Source: Burkholderia ambifaria AMMD
GTDB lineage: Bacteria; Pseudomonadota; Gammaproteobacteria; Burkholderiales; Burkholderiaceae
Direction of reading: 5' to 3'
Length of the DNA: 64,000 nucleotides
Assembly: GCF_000203915.1 (NCBI RefSeq)
Contig: NC_008391.1
Location: 2,480,001-2,544,000 of the forward strand
Below, piece after piece: positions 32,441-43,269 of this stretch. A program made the translations under genes and the position numbers. The notes beneath the pieces were generated by a model that had not been told where the DNA came from, made no database searches, and was given only the letters and a program-made list of their open reading frames with translations. Each line of letters begins with the position of its first letter. The first letter of the stretch is position 1.

Positions 32441-33247
32441 ATGAAGAACCCCTCCAAAGCCACCCTGTTCGGTTGCGGCCTGCTCGTCACGCTGCTGTCC
32501 GGTTGCGTCACGTTGCCGAACACGGACATGAAACCCGAAGCACGTCAGAAGCTGCATTCGATCGCGATCCTCGACGTCACCGAGCCGAAGCGTGTCGCGG
32601 TCGTCAACCTCGGCGGCGCGGCGGCCGGGTTCGGGCTGATCGGCGCGCTCACGCAAGCCGCCGTCAACTCAAGCCATACGAGCACCTACACGGATCACGT
32701 GACGGCCGGCAAGATCGCGTTCGCACCGGACATCGTCGACGGCGTAACGGGCCGCCTTACCGATACCGGATATCAGGTCGTGAGGCTCAATGGCCAGAAG
32801 GTGAAGCTCGCCGATGACGGCAAGTCGGATGACTATTCCGCGATCCAGACCGACGCGGATGCGATCATGAACGTATGGTTCACGTCGTTCGGCTATATCT
32901 CGCCGCCCAACCAGCCCGATTACATCCCGTGGGTGGTCGTCCGCGCGCGCATTCTCGACGCGAAGACGAAGCAGGACATCTATTTCAAGACGTTCGCGTG
33001 CGGCTACGACATCAAGGCGAACAGCGTCCACGTCGACAGCGATTTCGCTTACACGTACGGCAGCTTCAGCGATCTCGAGAAGAACTTCGACAAGTCGCTG
33101 GAAGGGATCAAGTCGTGCGAGAAGTCGGTCGCGGACATGATCGGTCGGGATCTGGCACGCACGCCGGCGCCGGTGACTGCTGCCACCACGATGACGACGA
33201 CTGCGGCCACTGCGACCGCGACGGCCACGGCCACGGCAGCGAAATAA
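32441..33247 (+). CDS. Putative lipoprotein of unknown function
   Basis: The 268-aa product starts MKNPSKATLFGCGLLVTLLS and has lipobox LSGC at about 18-21. The mature part is alpha/beta-like (SIAILDVTEPKRVAVVNLGG, then DYIPWVVVRARILDAKTKQDI), of a type seen in proteobacterial lipoproteins of undefined role. The C-terminal 30 residues are a simple Thr/Ala repeat (TATATATA). It follows the preceding lipoprotein gene in the same direction with 91 bases between, so the two may form an operon. An in-frame ATG at 32402 is less likely because it would extend the signal peptide with polar residues. Confidence 0.8.
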   Translation: MKNPSKATLFGCGLLVTLLSGCVTLPNTDMKPEARQKLHSIAILDVTEPKRVAVVNLGGAAAGFGLIGALTQAAVNSSHTSTYTDHVTAGKIAFAPDIVDGVTGRLTDTGYQVVRLNGQKVKLADDGKSDDYSAIQTDADAIMNVWFTSFGYISPPNQPDYIPWVVVRARILDAKTKQDIYFKTFACGYDIKANSVHVDSDFAYTYGSFSDLEKNFDKSLEGIKSCEKSVADMIGRDLARTPAPVTAATTMTTTAATATATATATAAK

Positions 33248-33390
33248 TCGTGATGCGCGTGCAGGATCGTCGCGACACGCGTTCGCGATCCGAATCCGGC
33301 AGTGCTTGAAGAAAAGGCGGAGAGGGAAGTGCTGCGGGCGGGCAGGCGGTTTTCATACCACCCATCCGCCCGCCCGCGAAAGCGACCGGC

Positions 33391-35079
<1,689 letters not shown>

Positions 35080-36150
35080 TCAAATATTCCACGCCTGCGC
35101 GGTATCGAGCAGTTTCTCGCGCAACTGATCCACTTCGGCGGCCAGCTTGGCCGTGATCGACACGTAGCCCGACAATTCCGGCGGCGGCGCGTCGTGCGGC
35201 GCATCCGCCGGCCGGCGGCGCGGCGCGAGCCGGCTCGGCGTGCCGAACTTGAGCGCTCGGCTCGCGCCGACGAGCGTGTCGCGGATGCGCCGGTTCACGG
35301 CCTTCATCGCGGTTCGCATGTATTCGCGGGCGGCGAGGTCGTCGCGGGCCGGCACGGCGCTCGACAGGATCTCCAGGTAGCCGATGCACAGGCGCAGGCT
35401 GCGCTGGATCGCCTCGAGGTGCGTAACCGAGATCTCGCACTCCTTCGACACCGACGGCATCAGCGAACGCAGCTGCACCAGCAGCGCGCTCAGCGCGGCC
35501 ATTTCCTTCAGGTGCGCGTCGTCGCTCACGGGGCGGTCGCCCGCGAGCCGTGCGTGCACGGCCGCGCACGCGCGCAGCGCGTCGGCGAGCTTGTAGCGCC
35601 ACGAGTAGGTCGCATAGAGCGGCAGCGCGAACGAGAACGCCAGCGCGATCGCGATGCCGACCAGCACGTTCACCGCGCGCCACAGGCCGTCGACGATCTC
35701 GTTGTCGCCGTGTCCGGCGACGATCACCATCGTGATCGCCGACAGCAGCGCGATGTAGCCGGCCTTGCCGATCGCGTGATACGCGCAGAGCCCGCACGCG
35801 ATCGACATCAGCAGGTAGATCGCGAACGGCATGTGCAGGACCGAATACAACACGATCAGAGCGAGCCCCGCGAGCGCGCCGATCGACGTGCCGAGCGCGC
35901 GCTCGGCCGCCTTCTTGCGGATGTTGCCGTGATGCTGCAGCCCGCCGACGACGATCAGCACGGTGATCGTCGACCATTCGCCGTGCGGCACGCGCAGGCC
36001 GGTGGACAGGCCGATCGACACGAGGATCGCGAGCGCGACGCGCGCCGCATGGATCAGCTTCGCGTGCCGGTAGCGGCGGTACGGGTCCAGCAGAGGACGG
36101 AGCGCGTGGCGCAGGATGGGCGGCAGTCGGGCAGGGAGCTGGGCAGTCAT
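35080..36150 (-). CDS. FUSC-family inner-membrane protein
   Basis: The 356-aa product has an N-terminal block of about six membrane helices (about 35-190) with the FUSC/aromatic-acid exporter pattern: HGEWSTITVLIVVGGLQHHG, then RALGTSIGALAGLAL. A helical cytoplasmic domain follows (about 190-356). It is much shorter than full PET/AaeB/YccS pumps, which have two such repeats, so it is a half-size member. Family members are linked to efflux of aromatic acids such as p-hydroxybenzoate and fusaric acid. No membrane-fusion partner gene is adjacent, so the substrate is unknown. Confidence 0.82.
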   Translation of the reverse strand: MTAQLPARLPPILRHALRPLLDPYRRYRHAKLIHAARVALAILVSIGLSTGLRVPHGEWSTITVLIVVGGLQHHGNIRKKAAERALGTSIGALAGLALIVLYSVLHMPFAIYLLMSIACGLCAYHAIGKAGYIALLSAITMVIVAGHGDNEIVDGLWRAVNVLVGIAIALAFSFALPLYATYSWRYKLADALRACAAVHARLAGDRPVSDDAHLKEMAALSALLVQLRSLMPSVSKECEISVTHLEAIQRSLRLCIGYLEILSSAVPARDDLAAREYMRTAMKAVNRRIRDTLVGASRALKFGTPSRLAPRRRPADAPHDAPPPELSGYVSITAKLAAEVDQLREKLLDTAQAWNI

Positions 36151-36321
36151 GACGGAGCGGGGGTGGCCGGCGGGGTGGCCGCCGGGGTGGCCACAATACG
36201 CGCGGGCGGCCTGCGCGGGCCGGCGCCGCGCCGCACGCGCAGCTGACGTAACGCTAGCCGAACCCGCGCGGGCTGTCCACGGCGAGGCGGCGGAGCGTCG
36301 GGGGAGTGGGCGGCCGCCGCG

Positions 36322-37854
36322 TCACGCGTCGGCCGTGCTCGCCTCGGCATCGGACACGCGATTGCGGCCGCCGGACTTCGCGCGGTACAGCGCCTCGTCG
36401 GCCTGCCGCAGCAGCGCCGCGGCGTTCACGCGCCCGCCGGTGGCGGTCGCGGTGCCGATGCTCGTCGTCACGTGCCCGTACGGGCTGCGGCCGTGCGCGA
36501 TGTCGAGCCCGGCGATCGCGCGGCGGATCGTCTCGGCGACGGTCGCCGCGCCCCGCGCATCGGTGTCGGGCAGCGTGACGACGAATTCCTCGCCGCCGTA
36601 GCGCGCGACGTGGTCGCTGTCGCGACGCAGGCAGCGCGACGCGGATTGCGCGACACGGCGCAGCACGTCGTCGCCGGCGAGGTGGCCGTAGTAGTCGTTG
36701 AACGCCTTGAAATGATCGACGTCGACGAACAGCACCGACAGCGGGCGGCCGCTGCGCGACGCGCGCTGCGCTTCCTTCGCGAGCACCGCGTCGAAGGTGC
36801 CGCGGTTGTCGAGGCCGGTCAGCGAATCGGTGTGCGCGAGCCGGTACAGCTTCGACTCGGCGATCTGCCGGCGCCTGAGTTCGCGCGACAGCGCGAGCGA
36901 GCCCCACGCGATGAACGCGGTGAACAGGCCCATCAGCACGGCGGTCCAGATCGCGCGATGGCGCCACGATGCGTAGATGTCGATCTCGGCGGGCGCGACG
37001 TCGACGAGCAGCGGCAGATTCGCGAGATGCTTGTAAACATAGATACGGCGCACGCCGTCGATCGCGCCGACGCCCGTGAGCGCGCCTTCGCTGCGGCGCT
37101 GCGACTCGATGAAGAGCGGCGAGTCGTGCAGATCGAGGCCGACCACGCGCGCGTCGTACGGCAGGCGGGACACGAGCGCGCCGTTGTCTTCGATCACCGC
37201 GGCGCTGCCGTGCCTGCCGACGGCGATCCCGTCAAGCAGCGCGCGGAAGTAGTCGATGTTCAGCGTGCCGACGACGATCCCGCCGAACGTGCCGTCGGCC
37301 TTGACGATCCGGCGGCTGAGCGCGATCGTCAGTGCGCCGCCGCGCAGCCGGGACGCATAGGGCCGGCTGATGTAGAGGCCCGGCGCAAGCCGGTCACGAT
37401 GCACGGTGAAATAGTCGCGATCGGCGAAATTGCCTGGCCGCGGCGGCGATGTGGCCGAATCGATCACGATATTGCCGTGCGGGTCCATCACGAAAATGGC
37501 GCCGAGATACGCGCCGGTCGCGGCGCGGTCGAACAGCAGCCGGTGACGCTGGCGCGGCGGCAATGCCATCAGTTCCGGATCAGAGAGACCGTCGACCACG
37601 TTTTGTAGTGACAGATCATAAAGTTCGATATTGCGTGAAATATCGCGCTCGATCAGCAGCATCAGATTGCGCGCATTTTCGACCGCATGGCCGTACGCGT
37701 CGTTGCGTGCCTCGATTAAAAGCGACGTCGAAAATCCCCAGCTGAGCAGCAACAGCACGATGCCCGCGACGAGTACGCCGCGGGGCGACAGAATGCGGGC
37801 CACGGCCGACACGGTATGGCGGCGCAGCGTAGCAGGCAGCGGGTATGAATTCAT
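36322..37854 (-). CDS. Cache-domain diguanylate cyclase (GGEEF)
   Basis: The 510-aa product makes cyclic di-GMP from two GTP. A first membrane helix (about 24-46), a periplasmic Cache sensor (about 50-295, with FVMDPHGNIVIDS, DRDYFTVHRDR and LYISRPY) and a second helix (about 301-324) precede a complete GGDEF domain. GGEEF lies at 420-424, with an RxxD inhibitory site (RDSD, 411-414), so product inhibition is likely. The Cache ligand is unknown, possibly a small organic acid or amino acid. It is a single-gene transcription unit. Confidence 0.93.
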   Translation of the reverse strand: MNSYPLPATLRRHTVSAVARILSPRGVLVAGIVLLLLSWGFSTSLLIEARNDAYGHAVENARNLMLLIERDISRNIELYDLSLQNVVDGLSDPELMALPPRQRHRLLFDRAATGAYLGAIFVMDPHGNIVIDSATSPPRPGNFADRDYFTVHRDRLAPGLYISRPYASRLRGGALTIALSRRIVKADGTFGGIVVGTLNIDYFRALLDGIAVGRHGSAAVIEDNGALVSRLPYDARVVGLDLHDSPLFIESQRRSEGALTGVGAIDGVRRIYVYKHLANLPLLVDVAPAEIDIYASWRHRAIWTAVLMGLFTAFIAWGSLALSRELRRRQIAESKLYRLAHTDSLTGLDNRGTFDAVLAKEAQRASRSGRPLSVLFVDVDHFKAFNDYYGHLAGDDVLRRVAQSASRCLRRDSDHVARYGGEEFVVTLPDTDARGAATVAETIRRAIAGLDIAHGRSPYGHVTTSIGTATATGGRVNAAALLRQADEALYRAKSGGRNRVSDAEASTADA

Positions 37855-38425
37855 CCTCGGGGGCGGCAGGCGGCGGATATTGGTGTGTCGGGGGGTCCGC
37901 GCGCTGAATATTTCGAATTAACCCGTATTATCTCGCGAAATCTTGAAGCTGGCCGCGCGATGCAAAACATGCTGCGCAAACTACCGGGTTTCAGGCGGTT
38001 ACGCATCATTACTGCATGGCTCGGGGCCGATTTTGATTTGAATCAATCGTCAGTCCGTAACATTTTGTCTGATTATTACGGTGTATGTCGATTGATTTGT
38101 CGCTTTAATGCGAGATCGGCATAGGAGGCGAAGTCGATTACCGGTGGCTTGGGTTGGAATGACGGATAACCGGTCGGCGAATAGGCGTTTCGCCGCCTGC
38201 GCGGCCGCGTGCGGCGGGTGGCCGCTCGTGCGCCGTCCAACCCGTTGATTCCGTGGGCGTTCGGACCCGAGCGATCCCGATGACGAATCAGGTAGAATCC
38301 GCGCTTCGCCGCAGGCGCCCGCCGCGCAACGCGTATCGGGGCCGCATCGAATGCATCGCAGGCGGCGCCCCCGATCCCGCTTGCGCCGGCTCCGGATGCC
38401 GGCCCGCTCAACGTTCGTCTCGTTT
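37855..38425. other. Intergenic region between the diguanylate cyclase and permease genes
   Basis: No convincing gene in 571 bases. From about 37900 to 38120 the DNA is unusually AT-rich for this genome. A short frame from 37960 (MQNMLRKLPGFRRLRIITAW) could encode about 54 residues, but it has no good ribosome binding site and no recognised family. The AT-rich stretch may hold divergent promoters or be a relic of acquired DNA. Confidence 0.4.
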
Positions 38426-39961
38426 ATGTCCGCACTTCCGAATTCCGACCCATCCGGTTCGCCCGCGAACCCACCCAAGCTTCATCGCGCGCTGAAGGCG
38501 CGCCATCTGACGATGATCGCCATCGGCGGCTCGATCGGCACGGGCCTGTTCGTCGCGTCCGGCGCGTCGATTTCGCAAGCCGGCCCCGGCGGCGCGATGG
38601 TCGCGTACATGCTGATCGGCCTGATGGTCTACTTCCTGATGACGAGCCTCGGCGAAATGGCCGCGTTCATGCCGGTGTCGGGCTCGTTCGCGACCTACGG
38701 CGCGAAATACGTCGACGAAGGCTTCGGCTTCGCGCTCGGCTGGAACTACTGGTACAACTGGGCGGTGACGATCGCGGTCGAACTCGTTGCCGCGCAGCTC
38801 GTGATGCACTACTGGTTCCCGGACGTGCCGGGCGTCTGGTGGAGCGCCGCGTTCCTCGCCGTGATGTTCCTGCTCAACGCGCTGACCGTTCGCGGCTTTG
38901 GCGAAGCCGAATACTGGTTCGCGCTGATCAAGGTCGTCACGGTGGTCGCGTTCATCGGCGTCGGCCTGCTGATGATCTTCGGCATTCTGAAGGGCGCGCC
39001 GGGCAACGGCTGGGGCAACCTGACGATCGGCGACGCGCCATTCGCGGGCGGCCTGCCGGCGCTGATGGGCGTCGCGATGATCGCGGGCTTCTCGTTCCAG
39101 GGCACCGAGCTGATCGGCGTCGCGGCCGGCGAATCGGAGAACCCGCGCACGACGATCCCGCGCGCGGTGCGCCAGGTGTTCTGGCGCATCCTGCTGTTCT
39201 ACGTGCTCGCGATCTTCGTGATCGGCGTGCTGATTCCCTATACCGACCCGAGCCTGCTGAAGAGCGACGTGACCGACATCGGCGTGAGCCCGTTCACGCT
39301 CGTATTCCGCCACGCGGGCCTCGCGTTCGCGGCCGGCGTGATGAACGCGGTGATCCTGACGGCCGTGCTGTCGGCCGGCAACTCGGGCATGTACGCGTCG
39401 ACGCGGATGCTCTACAACCTCGCGACGGAAGGCCGTGCGCCGAAGCTGTTCGCGAAGCTGTCGCCGGGCGGCGTGCCGCGCAATGCGCTGTACGCGACCA
39501 CCGCCGTCGGCGCGCTGTGTTTCTTCACGTCGCTGTACGGCGACAAGACGGTGTACCTGTGGCTGTTGAACACGTCGGGCATGACCGGTTTCATCGCGTG
39601 GCTCGGCATCGCGATCAGCCACTACCGGTTCCGCAAGGGCTACGTGAAGCAGGGCTACGCGGTCGACCAGCTGCCGTACCAGTCGAAATGGTTTCCGTTC
39701 GGGCCGCTGTTCGCGTTCGTGCTGTGTCTCGTGATCGCGCTGGGGCAGGACTATCAGGCGTTCCTCGCGAACCGGATCGACTGGGCGAGCGTGGCCGCGA
39801 CCTACGTCGGCATCCCGCTGTTCCTCGTCGTCTGGCTCGGCTACCGGTTCCTGAACAAGAGCCGCTTCGTGCGCTACGAAGACATGGAAATCGCGCCATG
39901 GGTGGCCGCGAACCGCGGCGCGCAGACGCAGCGCGTGGCGAACCGCGAAACCGCGGGCTGA
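38426..39961 (+). CDS. Amino-acid permease, LysP-like (APC superfamily)
   Basis: The 511-aa product starts MSALPNSDPSGSP. The core begins RALKARHLTMIAIGGSIGTG, then LFVASGASISQAGPGGAM, the AAT-family signature of helix 1. About 12 helices follow; FQGTELIGVAAGESENP in helix 6 is typical of LysP/AroP-type permeases. Residue patterns are nearest to LysP, so lysine or another cationic amino acid is the likely substrate, taken up with protons. An in-frame upstream extension is Arg-rich and rejected. A strong terminator follows at 39996. Confidence 0.88.
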   Translation: MSALPNSDPSGSPANPPKLHRALKARHLTMIAIGGSIGTGLFVASGASISQAGPGGAMVAYMLIGLMVYFLMTSLGEMAAFMPVSGSFATYGAKYVDEGFGFALGWNYWYNWAVTIAVELVAAQLVMHYWFPDVPGVWWSAAFLAVMFLLNALTVRGFGEAEYWFALIKVVTVVAFIGVGLLMIFGILKGAPGNGWGNLTIGDAPFAGGLPALMGVAMIAGFSFQGTELIGVAAGESENPRTTIPRAVRQVFWRILLFYVLAIFVIGVLIPYTDPSLLKSDVTDIGVSPFTLVFRHAGLAFAAGVMNAVILTAVLSAGNSGMYASTRMLYNLATEGRAPKLFAKLSPGGVPRNALYATTAVGALCFFTSLYGDKTVYLWLLNTSGMTGFIAWLGIAISHYRFRKGYVKQGYAVDQLPYQSKWFPFGPLFAFVLCLVIALGQDYQAFLANRIDWASVAATYVGIPLFLVVWLGYRFLNKSRFVRYEDMEIAPWVAANRGAQTQRVANRETAG

Positions 39962-39995
39962 TAGCGGTGCGGCAGGGCCGCGCGAGATGCGATGA

Positions 39996-40026
39996 AACGG
40001 GAAGCCGCGCGCTTCCCGTTTTTTTT
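39996..40026 (+). terminator. Rho-independent terminator after the permease gene
   Basis: A perfect 10-bp stem (AACGGGAAGC / GCTTCCCGTT) with a short loop is followed by a run of T. Confidence 0.9.
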
Positions 40027-40220
40027 GTCGGCTTTCCCCTGCACGGGGTCAAAGCCGGTTATATTTCCCGACCCTACCGGGCCACGGCCCGGCCGGCGCG
40101 ACGAGCGCGGCGCGGATCGGGCATCCGGCGCGCGCCTGTTGCGGCGGCCGGCGGCGCCCGGCGATTCAATCGTTCCGCCGCGGCCGGCACGGCCCGCGGA
40201 GCGGCAACCCAGAGGAATTC

Positions 40221-40466
40221 ATGAGCGCATCACCCGCCGAGCGGAAGGCCGGACCCGTTTCCATCGTGCGAATCGAAGCCGCGATCAATGCGTGGCGCGA
40301 AGTGTATCCGCCGGCGCCGGACGGCGAGGACGGCTACGCGCTCGACGCCGGCAGCAACTGCCTGGCCGAGCTGTACGGCGCGATGATTTGCTATCGGCTG
40401 CCGGACGTGCCGCTCGATTCGCTGAGCGACGCGCAGCGCGATGCGCTGTACGCAACCGAGGCGTGA
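40221..40466 (+). CDS. Small DUF3717-type protein
   Basis: The 81-aa product (MSASPAERKAGPVSIVRIEA...) has the short helical pattern IEAAINAWREVYPP and YGAMICYRLPDVPLDSLSDA seen in the DUF3717 family, common in Burkholderia. No function is known. An AGAGGAATTC ribosome binding site lies just upstream. It is followed by its own terminator at 40508, so it is probably monocistronic. Confidence 0.75.
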   Translation: MSASPAERKAGPVSIVRIEAAINAWREVYPPAPDGEDGYALDAGSNCLAELYGAMICYRLPDVPLDSLSDAQRDALYATEA

Positions 40467-40507
40467 CGCGCGGCCGGGACGATGCCGCGACGCGGCGTCG
40501 ATGAACG

Positions 40508-40535
40508 AACGGGAAGCCTCGCGGCTTCCCGTTTT
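40508..40535 (+). terminator. Rho-independent terminator after the DUF3717 gene
   Basis: An 11-bp stem (AACGGGAAGCC / GGCTTCCCGTT) with loop TCGC and a short T-run. The stem is almost identical to the terminator at 39996. Confidence 0.85.
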
Positions 40536-40648
40536 GCTTTGCGCGGTGCGCGACGCGCGCGTGCGGGCGCGACGCTGCTCGCGCCGGTCGCGGCACGCTG
40601 TGAGGTATCGTCATGGCATCGGGATCAGGCGAGCACGGGGTGACCGGC

Positions 40649-40700
40649 GTGGGCGACCAGCGTGGGCGACCAGCGTGGGCGACCAGCGTGGGCGACCGGC
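40649..40700. repeat. Tandem repeat, four copies of a 13-bp unit
   Basis: GTGGGCGACCAGC is repeated four times head to tail; the last copy has one substitution (GACCGGC). The array ends about 60 bases before the LysR start, so copy-number change could alter promoter spacing. Confidence 0.9.
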
Positions 40701-40760
40701 GCGGGACGCATCCGCGCGGGGCCGAATGAACGTCCGTGGCCTGTCCGGGAGGGTTCGAAC

Positions 40761-41678
40761 ATGGAGTTGAGACACCTCCGCTACTTCGTCGCGGTTGCCG
40801 AGGAGCGGAATTTCACGCGTGCGGCCGAGCGCCTGCACATCGCGCAGCCGCCGCTCAGCCGGCAGATCCAGCAGCTCGAGGAGGCGCTCGGCGTACCGCT
40901 GTTCGAGCGCAGCGCGCGGCCGCTGAAGCTGACCGACGCGGGACGCTTCTTCTATTCGCACGCGGTGCAATTGCTCGCGCAGACGACCGAGCTCGAATCG
41001 ATGACCAAGCGGGTCGGCAAGATCGAGCGCAGCATGTCGGTCGGTTTCGTCGGCTCGACGCTGTACGGGATGCTGCCGAAGATCATCCGGCGCTTTCGCA
41101 GCGAGTATCCGGCCGTCGAGCTGAGCCTGCACGAGATGTCGACGATGGACCAGATCAAGGCGCTGAAGGAAGGGCGTATCGACGTCGGGTTCGGGCGCAT
41201 CCGTCACGAGGATCCAAGCGTGCGGCGCGTCGTGCTGCGCGAGGAACGGATGATCGTCGCGCTGCCGGTCGGTCACGTGCTCGATGGCGCGAAGCCCGTG
41301 CTGTCGCTGCACGATCTCGTAAACGACACGCTGATCATCTTTCCGAAGGCGCCGCGGCCGAGCTATGCGGACCAGGTGCTCGCGGCATTCCACGATCGCG
41401 CGCTGCAGCCGCGGCGCATCTACGAGACGCGCGAGCTGCAGATCGCGCTCGGGCTCGTCGCGATGGGCGAGGGCGTGTCGGTCGTGCCGCACAGCGTGTA
41501 CGGCCTGAAGCGCGACGACATCAGCTACAAGCCGCTCGACGATCCGAACCTCGTGTCGCCGATCATCATGAGCATGCGGATGCTCGACGAATCGGAGGAC
41601 ATCCGCGCGATGCAGGCGCTGATCTACCGGCTCTACGACGAGGCGCAGATGGAGTATCTGCCGCCGCAACCCGAATGA
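40761..41678 (+). CDS. LysR-type transcriptional regulator (BenM/CatM-like)
   Basis: The 305-aa product starts MELRHLRYFVAVAEERNFTR, the N-terminus typical of the BenM/CatM/CbnR branch, with HTH residues RAAERLHIAQPPLSRQIQQL. The effector domain begins near 90 (MSVGFVGSTLYGMLPKIIRRF). Members of this branch often control aromatic-compound genes. No clear target operon is adjacent except the downstream alpha/beta hydrolase, 116 bases away on the same strand. A 13-bp tandem repeat lies upstream. Longer upstream frames run through that repeat and are rejected. Confidence 0.88.
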   Translation: MELRHLRYFVAVAEERNFTRAAERLHIAQPPLSRQIQQLEEALGVPLFERSARPLKLTDAGRFFYSHAVQLLAQTTELESMTKRVGKIERSMSVGFVGSTLYGMLPKIIRRFRSEYPAVELSLHEMSTMDQIKALKEGRIDVGFGRIRHEDPSVRRVVLREERMIVALPVGHVLDGAKPVLSLHDLVNDTLIIFPKAPRPSYADQVLAAFHDRALQPRRIYETRELQIALGLVAMGEGVSVVPHSVYGLKRDDISYKPLDDPNLVSPIIMSMRMLDESEDIRAMQALIYRLYDEAQMEYLPPQPE

Positions 41679-41794
41679 GCGTGCGGGCGGTGGGGGCTTG
41701 CTTGACGCCGCGCGCGTCGCCGGGCCACCATCGTCGGCATTCGATGCGGCACGCCCGCGTGCGGCCGCCTTCATGCAGACGACGACATACACAC

Positions 41795-42652
41795 ATGACT
41801 GACATCGTGACCGAGGAGACCTGGGTCGAGACGCCGCAAGGGCGTCTCTTCGCGAAGCGCTGGCGCGGTGCGCCTGCGGGGGAAACGGCCGCGCCTGAGC
41901 CGGCCGCACCTACGCCGGCCACACCTACGCCGGTCGCACCTAAGCCGGCCGCACCGATCGTGCTGCTGCACGATTCGCTCGGCTGCGTCGAACTATGGCG
42001 CGACTTCCCCGCCCGGCTCGCGCGCGCCACCGGCCGCGACGTGATCGCGTACGACCGGCTCGGCTTCGGCCGGTCCGATCGTCATCCGGGGCAGCTCGCC
42101 GCGACGTTCGTGCGCGACGAGGCTGGTCACGGATTCCATGCGCTGCTCGAACGATTCGGCATCGATGCGTTCGTCGCGTTCGGACACAGCGTCGGCGGCG
42201 GGATGGCGGTCGGGTGCGCGGCCGCGTATCCGGCGCGTTGCCGCGCGCTGGTGACGGTCGCCGCGCAGGCGTTCGTCGAGGATCGCACGCGCGACGGCAT
42301 TCGCGACGCGGCGCAGCAGTTCGACGCGCCCGGCCAGCTCGACCGGCTCGCGCGCTATCACGGCGAGAAAGCCGAATGGGTGCTGCGTGCGTGGGTCGAC
42401 ACGTGGCTGTCGCCGGCGTTTCGCGGCTGGAGCCTCGACGACGAACTGCCGCGCGTGCGCTGCGCGACGCTCGCGATTCACGGCGAGCAGGACGAATACG
42501 GGTCGGACGTGCATCCGAAGCGGATCGCCGCGCGCGTCGCGGGGCCGTCGACGTTCCTGCTGCTCGACGGATGCGGGCACATGCCGCATCGCGAGCGGCC
42601 CGACGACGTACTCGCGGCGGTGGCGACGTTGCTGCGCGACGCGCCTGCCTGA
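41795..42652 (+). CDS. Alpha/beta hydrolase with Pro/Ala-repeat insertion
   Basis: The 285-aa product starts MTDIVTEETWVETPQGRLFA. An alpha/beta hydrolase fold follows from about 55: oxyanion strand APIVLLHDSLGCVE, the nucleophile elbow GHSVGGG (Ser near 132), an acid region IHGEQDEYGSD and the catalytic His in GCGHMPHRERPDD. Substrate unknown. Unusually, strands 1 and 2 are separated by a low-complexity segment (about residues 33-53) encoded by a 12-bp tandem repeat giving PAAPTPATPTPVAPKPAAP, which may vary in length between strains. Confidence 0.85.
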   Translation: MTDIVTEETWVETPQGRLFAKRWRGAPAGETAAPEPAAPTPATPTPVAPKPAAPIVLLHDSLGCVELWRDFPARLARATGRDVIAYDRLGFGRSDRHPGQLAATFVRDEAGHGFHALLERFGIDAFVAFGHSVGGGMAVGCAAAYPARCRALVTVAAQAFVEDRTRDGIRDAAQQFDAPGQLDRLARYHGEKAEWVLRAWVDTWLSPAFRGWSLDDELPRVRCATLAIHGEQDEYGSDVHPKRIAARVAGPSTFLLLDGCGHMPHRERPDDVLAAVATLLRDAPA

Positions 42653-42694
42653 ACGTACCAACCTATGTGACCGGCGGGGCGAACCCGCCGGCGC

Positions 42695-43048
42695 TCAGAA
42701 CGCCAGCTGGATCGCGAGATCGATCGCGAGCAGAGCGATCGAGCAGCCGATGCCGAGGACCACGTTCGGCAGGCGGTGCTCGAAATCGCGATGGTCGCGG
42801 CGCATCGCGGCGCCAAGCAGGAAGATCGCCTCGACGACGATCTGCAGCCCGACGAACAGCAGCATCAGCAGATACTCGTAACCCATCTGCTTGAACGCGG
42901 CGAATTGCATCCCGTGATCGCGGATCCACTGGCCGACGCGCAGCAGTTCGTAGACGAACAGCAAGGCGGGAAACAGGTAGCTGATGAAATACGTCGGCGC
43001 GGTGGCGTGCCGTAGCTCGAGGTGGAAGTGCTGATGTGTCGTAGCCAT
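42695..43048 (-). CDS. Small membrane protein of unknown function
   Basis: The 117-aa product starts MATTHQHFHLELRHATAPTY; a GGAGGG ribosome binding site sits 7 bases upstream, better placed than the ATG at 43072. Three membrane helices are likely (about 18-38, 55-80, 95-115). An N-terminal His-rich stretch (HQHFHLELRH) is notable. No family was recognised. It converges on the hydrolase gene. Confidence 0.65.
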   Translation of the reverse strand: MATTHQHFHLELRHATAPTYFISYLFPALLFVYELLRVGQWIRDHGMQFAAFKQMGYEYLLMLLFVGLQIVVEAIFLLGAAMRRDHRDFEHRLPNVVLGIGCSIALLAIDLAIQLAF

Positions 43049-43269
43049 CACGAAGCCCTCCTTGCAATGCATGATTGCGGATGCGACGGCCGCGCGGCGA
43101 CGTGCGGACTAGGGGATTGCCCGATGTATCGGGCGCGGCCGTACGACACCAGCATACTGCCGCGCGGGAAATTTGGCATCCCGTCTGATCATTCGTTGTA
43201 AAAACCCCTGCGCGTCGGGCGTCGCGCGGCGCCCGCGCAATCAGCGCGGTATCCGACCGCGGCGGCCGC

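Noticed and set aside
40736..41794. Upstream in-frame extension of the alpha/beta hydrolase
   Set aside because: It overlaps the LysR gene in another frame and is Arg-rich; the ATG at 41795 begins homology to the family.
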